A stretch of 64,000 nucleotides of DNA, from NCBI GenBank assembly GCA_022705745.1, contig JAKJDW010000001.1:126298-190297 (forward strand), given 5' to 3'. Under the pieces are notes generated by a model that saw nothing but the letters and a program-made list of their open reading frames with translations, did not search any database and was not told the DNA's origin. The position numbers and the translations under genes are program-made. The DNA comes from Patescibacteria group bacterium. Its GTDB lineage: Bacteria; Patescibacteriota; Gracilibacteria; Absconditabacterales; Absconditicoccaceae. This document shows, one piece after another, positions 41,828-52,121 of this stretch (positions are counted from its first letter, which is position 1; each line of letters begins with the position of its first letter).

Positions 41828-44800
41828 CTAAAATAAAGCTAATCTTCTTCTCATAACTCTTCTCAATCTTCACGACAAAAATGGATTTTGCATAAATTCT
41901 TTTCTTTCTTGTTCATTACATCTAATTCTTTCCACTGGTAATCTATTACTTGGTATGCGTCCAGCATTTGCTCAATTTGGTATTGGATTTAGGTGTCTAT
42001 CTTCAATCTCTAAATAAGACAAATTTCATGCATCATCAAAAATATATACCCTTCATGTTTTATCTGGATTAAGATCCGCAACCGCAAAATTCTCAGTTGC
42101 AACCAAACTATTAGTTCTTAACCTTGCGATATATGCTTCATTAGCCTGCTCCATTATTTCCAATTCAATTCAATCAAACACCCTTTTTCTATTTATTTTT
42201 CTTCTCAACAATGTACCAATATCTCTTGATTTAAATTCATATTCTTGTCATTCAAAATTTCATGAAAGAGTAAATTCTCTCCTTGAATAAGATATGTTTA
42301 CTGATTTTTTACCTGCATTAGCAGTTGTTGTAAAATCAAAATCATTATTAGTTCTTCAGTATGCCATTCTTCATCGCAATCTCTTTACTGGTCAAAATCT
42401 CAAAAACTGTCTTGTATTAAAGCCTCTCAAAGATCTATTTCTGAGACTATTTACTGTCGTTTCATATTCTCTAGCAGTAGCATTCATAATAGAATTGATT
42501 TGAGTGGATAAACTTTCTATTCCTCTTTCCAAAACCTCTACATCGTGTAAGTTTTTAAATGAATTTTCATTAAAAAGAGTAACATTTTCTCTAGTTCTAC
42601 CTCATACTCCGCCAGCACGAATAACCAAATTTCATCAATGTACTCATGCTTCAATCCTATCACAATCAACATTGACTCATTGAGCATTTTGAAACTGAGT
42701 TACCGGTATTTGTCTACGCAAACTTTGTGGGGACATCATTACCAAAGCCTTCAAAGCACCTATAGCAAGATGACACCTCAATTTTCTATTTAGCGGTTCT
42801 CCATCTTTTGTTGCAGCTCTAGATAATATTCACCTTATCAAGGCATTATGATTTGGTGCATCAATAATCTCTGGTTCATCTTTACCTTCAATATTTATGG
42901 TAGCCACAATTTTGTTTACTCATAACACCTCTACATGAACACCATAATTTATTGTTCAGGTTTCTGTTTCCAATGACTGATTCTCTACAGCATGTTCTCT
43001 TCATTGAAAAAATTTTGTATAATTATTTTTATTTGATCTATGTCTAAAAAATCTTTGCCATGCACTATTTGCATGTCACTGTGGATTATCGTTTGGTATC
43101 GCTGCTAAAGCGTCCAAATGATCATTATTATCAATCCTATTATTTATTAAGTCCGCTTGAAAAGTCAAAAAAGTTTGTAAAATTAAATTACGCTGAGGAT
43201 CAACATTTCTACGAATTTCGGTTGAAGCATAATTTCTTATATTATCAGATACGTTTTGTCTAAGATAATTTTGGAATTCTGGTTCTCCCAATAAATATTG
43301 AGTTGGCACATCTCTATTTACTCTTGTCATATCCGCCCTAAATCATGCCTGTAAGTTAGCAAGTGTTAAAAGAGGAAAGTGTCATGCTAATTCCCTTCTC
43401 ACTCTCTCAATAAATATGTTTCTCCTTGTTTCATTATTATATATTTCATTTACTTCATTTTCATTTCATCATTCACGTAAAATATTCCATATTACTTCAT
43501 TTTCCAAGTTAACCCTGTGATAATCACTATATTCAGCTTCTATTCTTTCATTCATTGGCGGATTTAAAGTATCATAAGCGTGTTCACGTGCTCATAATCA
43601 TAGACTTGGACTAACAATTGTTAAATGAATTGGCTTATGATGGTCTATATCAAGTCATGTAGTATCATCATGTATTCTAACCCTTACATTCAAATCTAAA
43701 TTTATAGGAAAAGTCACTCATTCAATCGGATTGATAGTAAGATTTTCAATTGTCATAGTTTGATCTGCCATATTATTATTTTCAAAAGTTATTCCTCCAA
43801 TAGATATTGTTTGTCATCACAACTGATATTCAAATCTTCATCAAACATTTCTCAGAGCGTTTCAAGTTTCATCACATAAAGTATAATCAAAACGCCCCGG
43901 TCCTACTAAAGGAGCACGAACGAAATCCAAGGTTACATTTGTTGCAGCTCATCATATATTTACATTCTGATTTGGAAGATGTGGCACATATAAATTATTT
44001 CATAAAAACAAATTATCACGACTTATATTACGAATAACCAAAAATTCATTTCTTCTTCTAGCCATTTCTCCAGGATAAACCGTATTCATTCTATCTTCAA
44101 GATTTTGTAATTCTAAAATTCTATTCAATCTATTTAAGTTATCTTGGTATCTTGCACGGAGAGTTTCTATTGCTCCTTCTAAAGCATTTAGCTCTGCTAG
44201 TCTATTGACTGTATTCGTTATTGCATTATTAGTTGTTATAACTGTATTTGGTATTGGCGTGATTATAGTACCATTTGCATTAAAAGATAGTCAAAATTCT
44301 CATGGAACAGGGATGCCTTGTGATGGTAAGCTTGGTAATTGTCTGTTTAGTCTATCTAAATTTATTCTATATTGTCTTTCTTCCTCATATTGTTGTTTAA
44401 GACGGTCTATATTATTCTCTAAGTCCGTATATTCAGCGAGCTTTCAACTTCAAGTATCTAGAATAGCATCAAAATTTGTTACTCAAAAAGGAGTTCAATC
44501 TGGCAGATCTCATACAGTAAAGGATGGAGCTTGTCAAAATGCATTTCTAAAATCATTAACAGCAGTATTTCTGTTTGCTGGTGGTGCTCAAAGTGTATTT
44601 TCCCATCTATCTATTATATTTAGAATGTTTATTAAATTTCTACATTTAGTTTTATAATTGTTTAATGTTCTTATATTAAGATCTATAGTAGTTAAGTTAG
44701 CGGGTATTCATATATTTTGTATATCAAGAATATCATTTAATATTCTATGATTCCCTTCCAATCTGGTTCTTAAAGTATTGATTTGATTTGGCAGTGTATT

Positions 44801-45160
44801 GAGTCCGTTAAGTGCAGTATTCATGGTATTGATAGCAGTTTGCGTATCTGCAATTGGATCTCCAGCGTTCAAGGTAACAACACTATTTGCAACAGGATAT
44901 GGTGTACCATAATTAATATTTATAGCAGTGGAAGGTAAATCAGCTTTTGCTGTATTAATAGAAGTCGTAATATCTGATGCATCTGCCACACTATTGATAC
45001 TAGCGTATAGCTCTGAATCTATAGAAATGTGGTTAGCTCAATCTAGTACACCAAAAAGTCTGTTCGAAATATTCCTTTGAATTTCAGGGATATTCCCACT
45101 TTCTAGATTAGTATTTAATGTATTAACTCTATTCAATACATTCTGATCTCTAAATGCCAT
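41828..45160 (-). CDS. Giant uncharacterised protein (1110 residues)
   Basis: One frame of 1111 codons. Starts MAFRDQNVLNRVNTL. The first ~430 residues are helical, Asn/Leu-rich and repeat-like (several RLN..LN..L segments that could form long coiled coils). A beta-rich domain (about 430-560) follows, with NVRVRIHDDTTGLDIDHHKPIHL. The C-terminal half is Arg/Asn-rich and mixed. No signal peptide and no membrane helix. A high Asn plus Arg content sets it apart from the housekeeping proteins. It is upstream of, and separated by its own terminator from, the 1401-residue gene. It is probably co-transcribed with 45198 and 45511, since only 28-38 bp separate the stops and starts. Confidence 0.8.
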
Positions 45161-45197
45161 CTCAATTATAATAAAATAAAACTACTCTCCCAATATA

Positions 45198-45482
45198 TTA
45201 TTCGTCTCAAAGAACATACTCATTCAAGACATCATTTTTGATACTTTCCAAAAGCCCTGGATAATCTTCCAGTCTTTCATCTAATATTTTATCCAAAAAA
45301 GTATCATCCTCACTATTCACCCAATTTTTCATGTCCTCTTCTGTCAAAACTCACTCTACAGTATCCAACAACTCTTCTTCCATCATATCATATAAAATAT
45401 CCTTTTCTATTACCTCTCATCAGTTTTCATATTCTATCATGTAATTATGAATATAATTTACTACTTCTTTTAATGTTTTCAT
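45198..45482 (-). CDS. Small acidic protein in the giant-protein operon
   Basis: 94 residues, strongly acidic (GGEVIEKDILYDMMEEELLDTVEG), predicted helical, no membrane segment. It lies between the coiled-coil gene (45511) and the 1110-residue gene (41828) with ~30-bp gaps. In size and charge it parallels 36931-37239, which follows the other giant gene, hinting at one small acidic partner per giant protein. Not recognised. Confidence 0.65.
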
Positions 45483-45510
45483 TTTTTATTAATTTTAATA
45501 AATAAATTTT

Positions 45511-46530
45511 TTAAACTACAATAAATTGTCTCTTGTATGCTTTTTGATAATAATCCAATCTAGCTTTTATTGCAGATATTGTTTTTTTATCTGCATCACT
45601 CATGCTATTGAGATCCATTTTAGATTCTAGATCATCTATAAATCTCTTCTTGTGTTTATTAAACACTTCATCAAAAGTTTTTGTATCTCTGATTGTAAAA
45701 AAGTTTTTCACATTTTTATACCAAGATCATATCCTTCATCATTCCGAAAGTGATGCTTTTGTCATAATATAACTTACTCATTTCTTTGGATCGTTTCATA
45801 TTGAATTTAAATTTTTAACAGTTTTATTTATTCTGTTACGAGAACGAATATTTCTTCTCAGTAATAGTTGTGGTCATGTTAATACGGTTTGACCATCTAA
45901 TTCCGTTTTTCATGCAAGCTTGAATCCAATTCGTTTAGTCTTTAGTTTAGCTATTTCTGCGGAATCATATTTCGGCAATTCCCCAGCAAATTCATCCTTA
46001 AGTTTTTTGTTTTCTGAATTTAATTTATCTATTTGTCATCTAAGTCTCTTCAACTCTTGTTCATTTCAAGAATTTTTTGCCTTTTTAATATCTTCTAATA
46101 ATTTAGAATTTGCCTCTCTATTTCTTTTTTCATTTTCTTCAAAAGATCTTATCAATTCATTTAAAGTTTTCTTCAAAGTCGCTTCATCTATATTTCAGCT
46201 CATAAGTTGTTGTTTTAAATTCGCAATCTGTTTTTCATTTTGTTCTCTATCTTCTTCCTTTGCTGTGTTTAACTCCTCCTTAAACTCAGCATTTTTAGAC
46301 TCTTGTTCATGTGAATCCTTCTCTTTCAAAACATCTCTAATAATAGCTGCTACTTCGTAATTTTGATCAGATATAGCTTTTGCTTGTAACGACTTCAATT
46401 CATCACTCGAGATCTCAAGAAAATTTTTTCTATTTTCAGTAGTGTTCTCTACTCATTCAAAAATATCTAATGAAAGCTCTTTGTTCTCATTAGCTGTTGT
46501 TGGTGATGTTCATGCCTTAGTTATACTCAT
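45511..46530 (-). CDS. Coiled-coil protein at the head of the giant-protein operon
   Basis: 339 residues. Residues 1-45 polar; about 45-200 a long Lys/Glu/Asn-rich coiled coil (LKSLQAKAISDQNYEVAAIIRDVL, then KLRGQ-type heptads). The C-terminal ~130 residues are basic and helical (LLLRRNIRSRNRINK, KKRFIDDLESKMDL). The motif AISDQNYEVAAIIRDVL resembles the UVR/B-box-like helical hairpin of UvrB/UvrC and ClpC proteins (QNYEKAAELRD), a small interaction module. No signal peptide. Likely first gene of the transcript 46530-41828. It is divergent from 46691. Confidence 0.7.
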
Positions 46531-46622
46531 TTTAATTTGTAAAAAATAAAATTTAAACTAATACTAGTATAAGACAAAATATAAAAATAATCAAATTATT
46601 GAAAATTTAAGTGCATTTAGAT

Positions 46623-46650
46623 TTGACAAAATATAAAATTTATATATAAT
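46623..46650 (+). promoter_or_regulatory. Promoter of the FGDN/GGQA protein gene
   Basis: TTGACA (46623-46628), 16 bp, TATAAT (46645-46650), 40 bp before the start. Confidence 0.9.
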
Positions 46651-46690
46651 GATAGTGTGTGGATTAATTTTATTCAAAAAAAACAAAAAA

Positions 46691-48031
46691 ATGGCTAGAC
46701 CAAACTATGCATGAATAGCTGTTGGAGGAATAACTCATGTTGGACTTGCTCCTGTACAAGCTTGAATAAGTGTAGCTGATGCTGTATGAACTAGCGTAAA
46801 AACAGTTTTGGATACATGAAAAAATTTACTAAAGACACTTGTGTATCCGTTTTCAAATGAAACATGGAAACCAAAATGGAAAGAAGATTACAAAAAGACT
46901 TGGTGAAAGGAGTGATTTTCTGGTAGACAAAAAAAACATTGGGACAATTATATTGCCCCATTTAAATGAGATGGAATGAAAGCTCCTTTGTTAGCCAAAG
47001 CTACTTGAGGTATTACTCATTTTGCTACTGCAATACCTACGAATGCTGTTATGACTGCTTTGGATGCTACATATTCGGCTATTAAGACACCATTTTCTAT
47101 ACTAAAAAACATATGAAAAACCGTGATATATCCATTTTCAAATGAAACTTGGAAGCCTACATTTGGAAAAGATCTCAAAGCTATTTGGTGAAAAGAAAAA
47201 TGATTTGTGGCTAGAACTAGAGATAGTTGGATAAACACATTTGATGTTATTCCCAAAAAAGGAAATAGATGAAAAAAGAAAATAGAAAATGATGATTTGG
47301 AAGATGATTTTTGAGAAGAGGAAAATGGAGCGAAAACTATAGAACAAAGCAAGATTATAGAAAGCAAAAATGAAGAAGGCAAAAAAGAAGAATCAAAAAA
47401 TGAAAAAAATAAATCTCACGAAAAAGTGGAAAAAGAACAAAAAGATGGAAAACAAAATGAACAAAAAAACGAAAAAGAAAGTAAGCCAGAAAATAAAACT
47501 GAAGAAAAGGAAAAGAAAAATGAGAATGAAGGAAAAAAAGAAAATGAAAAAGAAAACGCAAATGAAGATGGATTGAAAAAAGATTCAATAATAACTAGGA
47601 AAATAATAAAGGAAAATCCTGATACTATTTTTGTGTTTTGAGATAATGTAGAAGCCAAAAAGGCTGATGCAGAAAGTATTGCACAAAAATGAGATAACGA
47701 AGAAATATTAGCAAAATCTTGATGACAAGCAAAAGAAATGAGACCAGCGATCAAAGATTGAAAAAAAGATATAGAAAATAGTGTTTGAATACCAACCATG
47801 AATGGTTTTTGAAAACATATGACTGATCATGAATTCAATGAAAACAAAAAAGTTATTGATGATGCTATAAGTGAGATTAAAAAAGCTGCTAAATGAAAAA
47901 AGATACATATACCTTTTGATACAAAAAAGAATCAATATAATATTTGAACTGGAATAGCTGATTTAAAAAATAAAGCTCCAAAAACATTTAAGTATCTACA
48001 AGAAGAATTAAAAAAACTAGAGAGTAAATAA
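46691..48031 (+). CDS. Two-module protein: duplicated N-terminal unit, charged linker, FGDN/GGQA domain
   Basis: 446 residues. The N-terminal 170 residues hold two copies of one ~70-residue unit: YPFSNETWKPKWKEDYKKTWG near 50 and YPFSNETWKPTFGKDLKAIWG near 140, each preceded by a hydrophobic/amphipathic helix. A ~120-residue Lys/Glu/Asn linker follows (about 195-310). The C-terminal domain (315-446) has IFVFGDN, a SGGQAKEMRP loop, VGIPTMNGFG and a closing GTGIADLKNKAP. That order matches small phage- and prophage-associated proteins of the FVFGDN...GGQA...GIPTK type (DUF7831-like), possibly nucleotide- or ADP-ribose-binding. It diverges from the giant-protein operon and may belong to the same system. 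Confidence 0.7.
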
Positions 48032-48076
48032 AAAAATTGTTGGCTTTAACAGGGTTTTATATGGTGAAAAACAAAA

Positions 48077-48526
48077 ATGAAAGTTTCTCTACTTACTCCA
48101 AATCTTCTTATAATACCCGATATCAACGATTCAGATTTTGATTTCATCCAAAAAGTAATTGCATCGACATATCTTTCTTATTATGAAATACAAAAAACAC
48201 AATTTATAGTTCTAAAAGATAACGAAGAAATTATTGCTTTTGGAAGAATCTTTCCTATAGGGGAAAACGAGGAAGAATTAGGGACATTATGGGTTAAAGA
48301 AAGCATGAGAGGTCAAAAGTTAGGGATTACTTTGATGAAAGAATTAATAAAAAAGAAAAAAAATAAGCCCCACCTTTATCTTGCATGTCAAAAAGAACTT
48401 CAAACCTATTATGAGTATGCTGGATTTCAAAAAATCAATACTATTCCTGAAAAGTTGCACTTTACTCAACAATGGGCAAAAGAAAATGGCTACTCTTTCG
48501 TAGTAATGAAATACTTAAGTGCATAA
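48077..48526 (+). CDS. GNAT-family N-acetyltransferase
   Basis: 149 residues, normal for a single-domain GNAT. The acetyl-CoA pyrophosphate-binding segment is ESMRGQKLGITLM near 78-90 (R/QxxGxG/A pattern), preceded by the beta4 strand GTLWV and followed by a YEYAGF element near 115. Substrate unknown (amine, antibiotic or protein). It contains seven glycines, all GGN and none UGA, whereas neighbours use UGA freely. This is a possible sign of acquisition from a standard-code donor. It starts 45 bp after 46691-48031 with ATG preceded by a weak purine stretch. Confidence 0.85.
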   Translation: MKVSLLTPNLLIIPDINDSDFDFIQKVIASTYLSYYEIQKTQFIVLKDNEEIIAFGRIFPIGENEEELGTLWVKESMRGQKLGITLMKELIKKKKNKPHLYLACQKELQTYYEYAGFQKINTIPEKLHFTQQWAKENGYSFVVMKYLSA

Positions 48527-48945
48527 AAGATGAAATAAATTTTTAGACCTCAAACTTAATCAATATACAAAACTTTCTCATTACAAAGGAGGGGGTTTTT
48601 GAAAGATCATTATCTGGGGAAAATAGAAACAACATTTAAATATTAAATTAAAAAATTAGACTGGAGTTTGCAAAAAAACGACCATCCAATTATCCTATCC
48701 TTTTGATAAGGTAGATAACAAAATACTTTATAAAGAGAATTTTAAAAAATCTAAACGAATTATCAGTATAAAAAAATGTTTCAATACTCTGTACTATTAG
48801 ATATTTGGGCTATAGATTGAGATGTCCGATTATAATTATTTGGTGGTATGTCTCACTTGCAAATTAAACTTCAAAAAGTAGTACTTGCTTTTATTTTACA
48901 TTTAAATATATTTTTATAGAAAAATTTCTTTTATAAATTGCAAAA
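48527..48945. other. Intergenic region without a recognised gene
   Basis: 419 bp. Contains a CCTATCCTTTTGATAAGGTAG hairpin near 48695 and a 19-codon frame at 48778, neither convincing. No consensus promoter was seen for the downstream gene. Confidence 0.3.
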
Positions 48946-49920
48946 ATGGATATAAAAAATTTTCTTCATCAAAAAAAAGAAAATAAAAAAAAACAAGTTA
49001 TGTTACTATCGATTGTATTATTTATGGTCCTTTTAATTTCGGCTCTGTTTTTTTTTATGGTCCAGTATTATGAAAACATCACCTATAATGTCTGAGATCC
49101 AATTACAGTAGAATGAAAGGTGATTTCTGATAACAATTTCCCTATTTATACTCATAGTATTTCCAATTCTAAAAGATCTTTTTGATTAATAAGTAGTACA
49201 GTAAATTTAAATAATTTTGTGAATAAAACTCTTATAATCAACTGAGAAATAAATGAGTTAAAAGACAATAAGTTTCCCGTATTGCAGATAAAAAACATAA
49301 AAATTCCCGAATCAAAAGTAATCATAAGAGATAATAGATATTTTTTTACAAACGAATTAATCTCTTTCGATTTTTCAAAAGATTTAGATCTTAGTGCTGA
49401 AAAAACTGGTAGAAACATAAATATTTATTATCAAGGAGAGCCTATTCTTTCTATGGAAACTTTTGTTTGTAGCAAAATTACCTCAACTCAAAATTGTGAA
49501 GAAATGGTCATGAATTACACAAAAAACTTAAACGAAATGTTCACAACATATTTGTGATATGTTTTTTACAAAAATAAAGAAAAAACTCGAGTAAGTTTTA
49601 ATGATAGCACAATGGGGTACATATTTAAGACATTTGATAACAATGTGTTACTCAATGTTTCACATTTAATAAATATAATCAACTCCAAATTTATTATGGA
49701 AAACAAGCAAGATCTGATATTAAATAACTGTATTAATGAAGAAAAAAACATTAGACTAGAAAGTATAAGTAATTTATCTAAGGAAATTGTAGATGAAAAT
49801 TTGATAAAAATAGAAGTTGAATGATTGGACACCGACTGAAAACTTATGAGTTGCGGATTAATAGTAGCAATATTGGAAGATCGAAGTGTGAAGACAAATA
49901 AAGTATCATATTTGGAATAA
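48946..49920 (+). CDS. Membrane-anchored extracytoplasmic protein, unknown
   Basis: 324 residues. Basic N-terminus (to 18), one hydrophobic helix (about 19-42, VMLLSIVLFMVLLISALFFFMV), then ~280 residues outside the membrane, with mixed alpha/beta character and four Cys. No catalytic motif recognised. It lacks a lipobox. It ends at a bidirectional terminator shared with greA. Confidence 0.65.
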
Positions 49921-49931
49921 TTTCATAAAAT

Positions 49932-49964
49932 AAAAAAAAGAAAACTTTGAGTTTTCTTTTTTGT
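49932..49964. terminator. Bidirectional terminator
   Basis: AAAAGAAAAC / GTTTTCTTTT hairpin with a TTTGA loop between convergent genes. Confidence 0.85.
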
Positions 49965-49982
49965 TATATAAATTTCTTTTTT

Positions 49983-50471
49983 TTATGTAACTTTGATGAT
50001 TTTTACTGATTTTCTATCATTTCCTAATCTCATTTTTACTTCATCTCATGCTTTATGTCACTTGATAGCGTGTCAAATCGGTGAGTCTAGAGAAATACTT
50101 AAGGTGTCATCTCAATCTATGCCCACCTCTCATGTTCAAACTATTGTAACATTGTATGTATCGTCATCTCATTCAACTTTTAGGGTAACTTTTGAGCCAT
50201 AATCTACTATGTCACTAGCTTTAGTTTTTTCTTCTTTTATGATTTCGACATTTGCTAATAATTTTTCTAATTCTGCTATTTTTGAATTGATAAAATCTTT
50301 GTCCTCCATAGCCGACTTGTATTCAAAGTTTTCAGAAAGATCTCAAAGTGCCTTCGCTTCTGACAATCTTTCGTGTACAGCGGGAAGTTCTACCTGTTTA
50401 TAATGATTTAATTCTGTAACTAATTTATCAAAACCTTCCTTAGTTATATGGTTTACTTTTTTTGTTGCCAT
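49983..50471 (-). CDS. greA: Transcription elongation factor GreA
   Basis: 162 residues, family length. N-terminal coiled coil (8-75) begins with ITKEGFDKL and carries the tip acidic residues within GDLSENFEYKSA near 45-56, the conserved GreA D(L)SEN motif that inserts into the RNA polymerase secondary channel to stimulate transcript cleavage. The C-terminal FKBP-like domain (80-162) has YGSKVTL, and ISLDSPIGHAIKGHKAGDEV near 130-148. Glycines in DLSEN and SPIG context are UGA. The gene lies 24 bp downstream of the HPF-like gene. Confidence 0.93.
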
Positions 50472-50495
50472 TATTTATAAGATTTTTATATAAAA

Positions 50496-50816
50496 TTACT
50501 TTGCTAATATTCTTTGTTTAAAGTTATCAAATGCGTGATTAACCAAATCAGACAAAATTTCAAATCATTTACGATCATATTCCAAAACTTCTCCATCAAA
50601 TTCAAATCTAAAATTACCATTATAGCCATTGGTAACCTTTTCTATAAGTACCTTGACTACAACTTCTATATCTCCTCCTTTTGTATAAATTTTTTTTAGA
50701 CTAGAAGACATTTTTGAATCTTCTTTTAATAGGTTTTTTTCTACCAAATTTTTTAACTCATTTGTCATAACTTCTGTCAATCAATCTAATTTATAAATAA
50801 CATTTGGTTTTCACAT
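50496..50816 (-). CDS. Ribosome hibernation-promoting factor-like protein
   Basis: 106 residues. Single domain with the beta-alpha-beta-beta-beta-alpha layout of HPF/RaiA: an N-terminal strand, LTEVMTNELKNLVEKNL helix, DIEVVVKVLIEK strand, FRFEFDGEVLEYDR strand, and a C-terminal helix HAFDNFKQRI. HPF binds the 30S decoding region in starved cells. The sequence is divergent, so the call rests on layout. It is directly upstream of greA on the same strand. Confidence 0.55.
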
Positions 50817-50884
50817 AGTTAAATATTTATTTAATAAAACCGTACAAGTAGGATAAACAAAATCCTAAAAAATTCAACCTAAAA

Positions 50885-51388
50885 TTACAATTCCAGTTTT
50901 TTTAAAAAATCTTTTTTTACATCGTTGATTTTTTGTTTGTCTCTGAGAAGAACATATCATTTTCTAAAAAGCTCTCTAATATCTGTATAATATACTAAAT
51001 TTAAAACCTCTTGAATTGTCGCTCGTTTGTGGGTTCACAAATATCATTCTACTGGTTGGATATCCACCAATTCTGGATCTCCATCATATTTAATTAAAAA
51101 ATATACCACCTCTTTATTAAATTTTCAATTTTTATTTTCTAGTCACTCAATCGTCGTAGATCAAATATTTTGAATAATACTCAAAAAGTTTAATGGAATA
51201 CCTGTTTCTTCACTAACTTCTCTCAAAGCAGCTTTTTCATCAGTTTCTCATATTTGTATTTTACCTTTTGGGGCAACTCGTTCTATTTTCCCCGAAAGAG
51301 CATGTCTTTTGATAAGCAAAAATCTTATATCATTATTTTTATCATAATAATATATGATTCCTCCAGCACTTTTCACTAACTTGTTCAT
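50885..51388 (-). CDS. Nudix hydrolase
   Basis: 167 residues. The Nudix box is complete: GKIQIGETDEKAALREVSEE followed by TGI (GX5EX7REUXEEXGU), about residues 37-60, with REVSEE providing the metal ligands. The N-terminal strand SAGGIIYYY is typical for diadenosine-tetraphosphate or related hydrolases, but the substrate is not predictable. ATG 51388 was chosen over the in-frame ATG 51442 because the latter would overlap the upstream gene by 25 bp. Confidence 0.9.
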
Positions 51389-51417
51389 AACTAAAATGAA
51401 TACTAAGCTAAAATTTT

Positions 51418-51945
51418 TTATTTTTCTGTTTTCATAATCCAATTTACTATTCTAAGTAGAGACCTAGCAACGGGATTTTTTTCTTCTTCCCAATTATATA
51501 TCTCATCCAAAATCTTATCTGCTGAGCTTTGGATAGATTCTTTTACTGCTTCTGGACGACCAGCAAACCTATCCACCATTTGACTATGTCTTCTTACCAC
51601 TCTCTTTTCTACTTTAGTGTCTATTTTTTCAAATTCCTTTTGCCCAGCATCAAAGAACTCTGATACCTTGTCTTTTCATTTTTCACTAATTTTTTTCTGC
51701 TCCAATCAAGATTCAGCTCAAGATAACATACTTTCATGCAAAGACTCTAAATTACCTTTTGTCTTTGATACTATTTGTTCTTTTTCCACTTGTTCTTTTT
51801 GTTTTATTTTATCTCAAGCAAGCTCTCTGATATTATCTTCAAGACTAGAAAGTTCATCAAAAAAATCTGAATCTTCATTATGTTCATCAAGATTTTTTTC
51901 ATCATCCAAACCTTCATTAAATTCTATATCTTTATTTTCTACCAT
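51418..51945 (-). CDS. Acidic-to-basic helical protein next to hrcA, unknown
   Basis: 175 residues. Residues 1-45 are very acidic (NEGLDDEKNLDEHNEDSDFF); the rest is helical, with many Lys/Glu and a basic patch KRVVRRHSQMVDR near 115. No GrpE signature, although a gene following hrcA is usually grpE. The region upstream is a 9-bp repeat array that keeps this frame open for another 34 codons, encoding LYK/LYE triplets, so an extended N-terminus is formally possible (ATG at 52047). I prefer 51945, where the non-repetitive sequence begins. Confidence 0.6.
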
Positions 51946-51954
51946 AAGCTGTTT

Positions 51955-52110
51955 GTTAAGTTTGTAAAGTTCGTAGAGTTTGTAAAGTTTATAAAGTTCA
52001 TAAAGTTTGTAAAGTTCATAAAGTATTAATAACTTTATAACTTGCAACTTTACAAACTTGCAACTTGTAACTTTATAAACTTTCAGCTTGTTACTTTATT
52101 TGTAACTTTG
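51955..52110. repeat. 9-bp tandem repeat cluster between hrcA and 51418
   Basis: At least seven TTTGTAAAG/TTCATAAAG/TTTATAAAG units of exactly 9 bp (51957-52023), an ATTAATA centre, then inversely oriented ACTTTATAACTTGCAACTTTAC words. It is the longest uninterrupted copy of the dispersed family. Confidence 0.85.
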
Positions 52111-52121
52111 CGATGTGTATT

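Noticed and set aside
47355..47799. Several Phe/Ser-rich minus-strand frames
   Set aside because: Antisense shadows of the Lys/Glu-rich linker of the gene 46691-48031.
48778..48837. Small peptide gene MFQYSVLLDIWAIDG
   Set aside because: Only 19 codons, no promoter or ribosome-binding site evident.
49152..49418. Minus-strand frame of 88 codons and similar shadows
   Set aside because: Antisense to the membrane-anchored gene 48946-49920, which has a coherent signal-anchor and uses UGA as Gly.
51418..51945. GrpE, expected next to hrcA
   Set aside because: Lacks the GrpE beta-domain ending and its conserved Gly/Pro motif; sequence is only generically helical.
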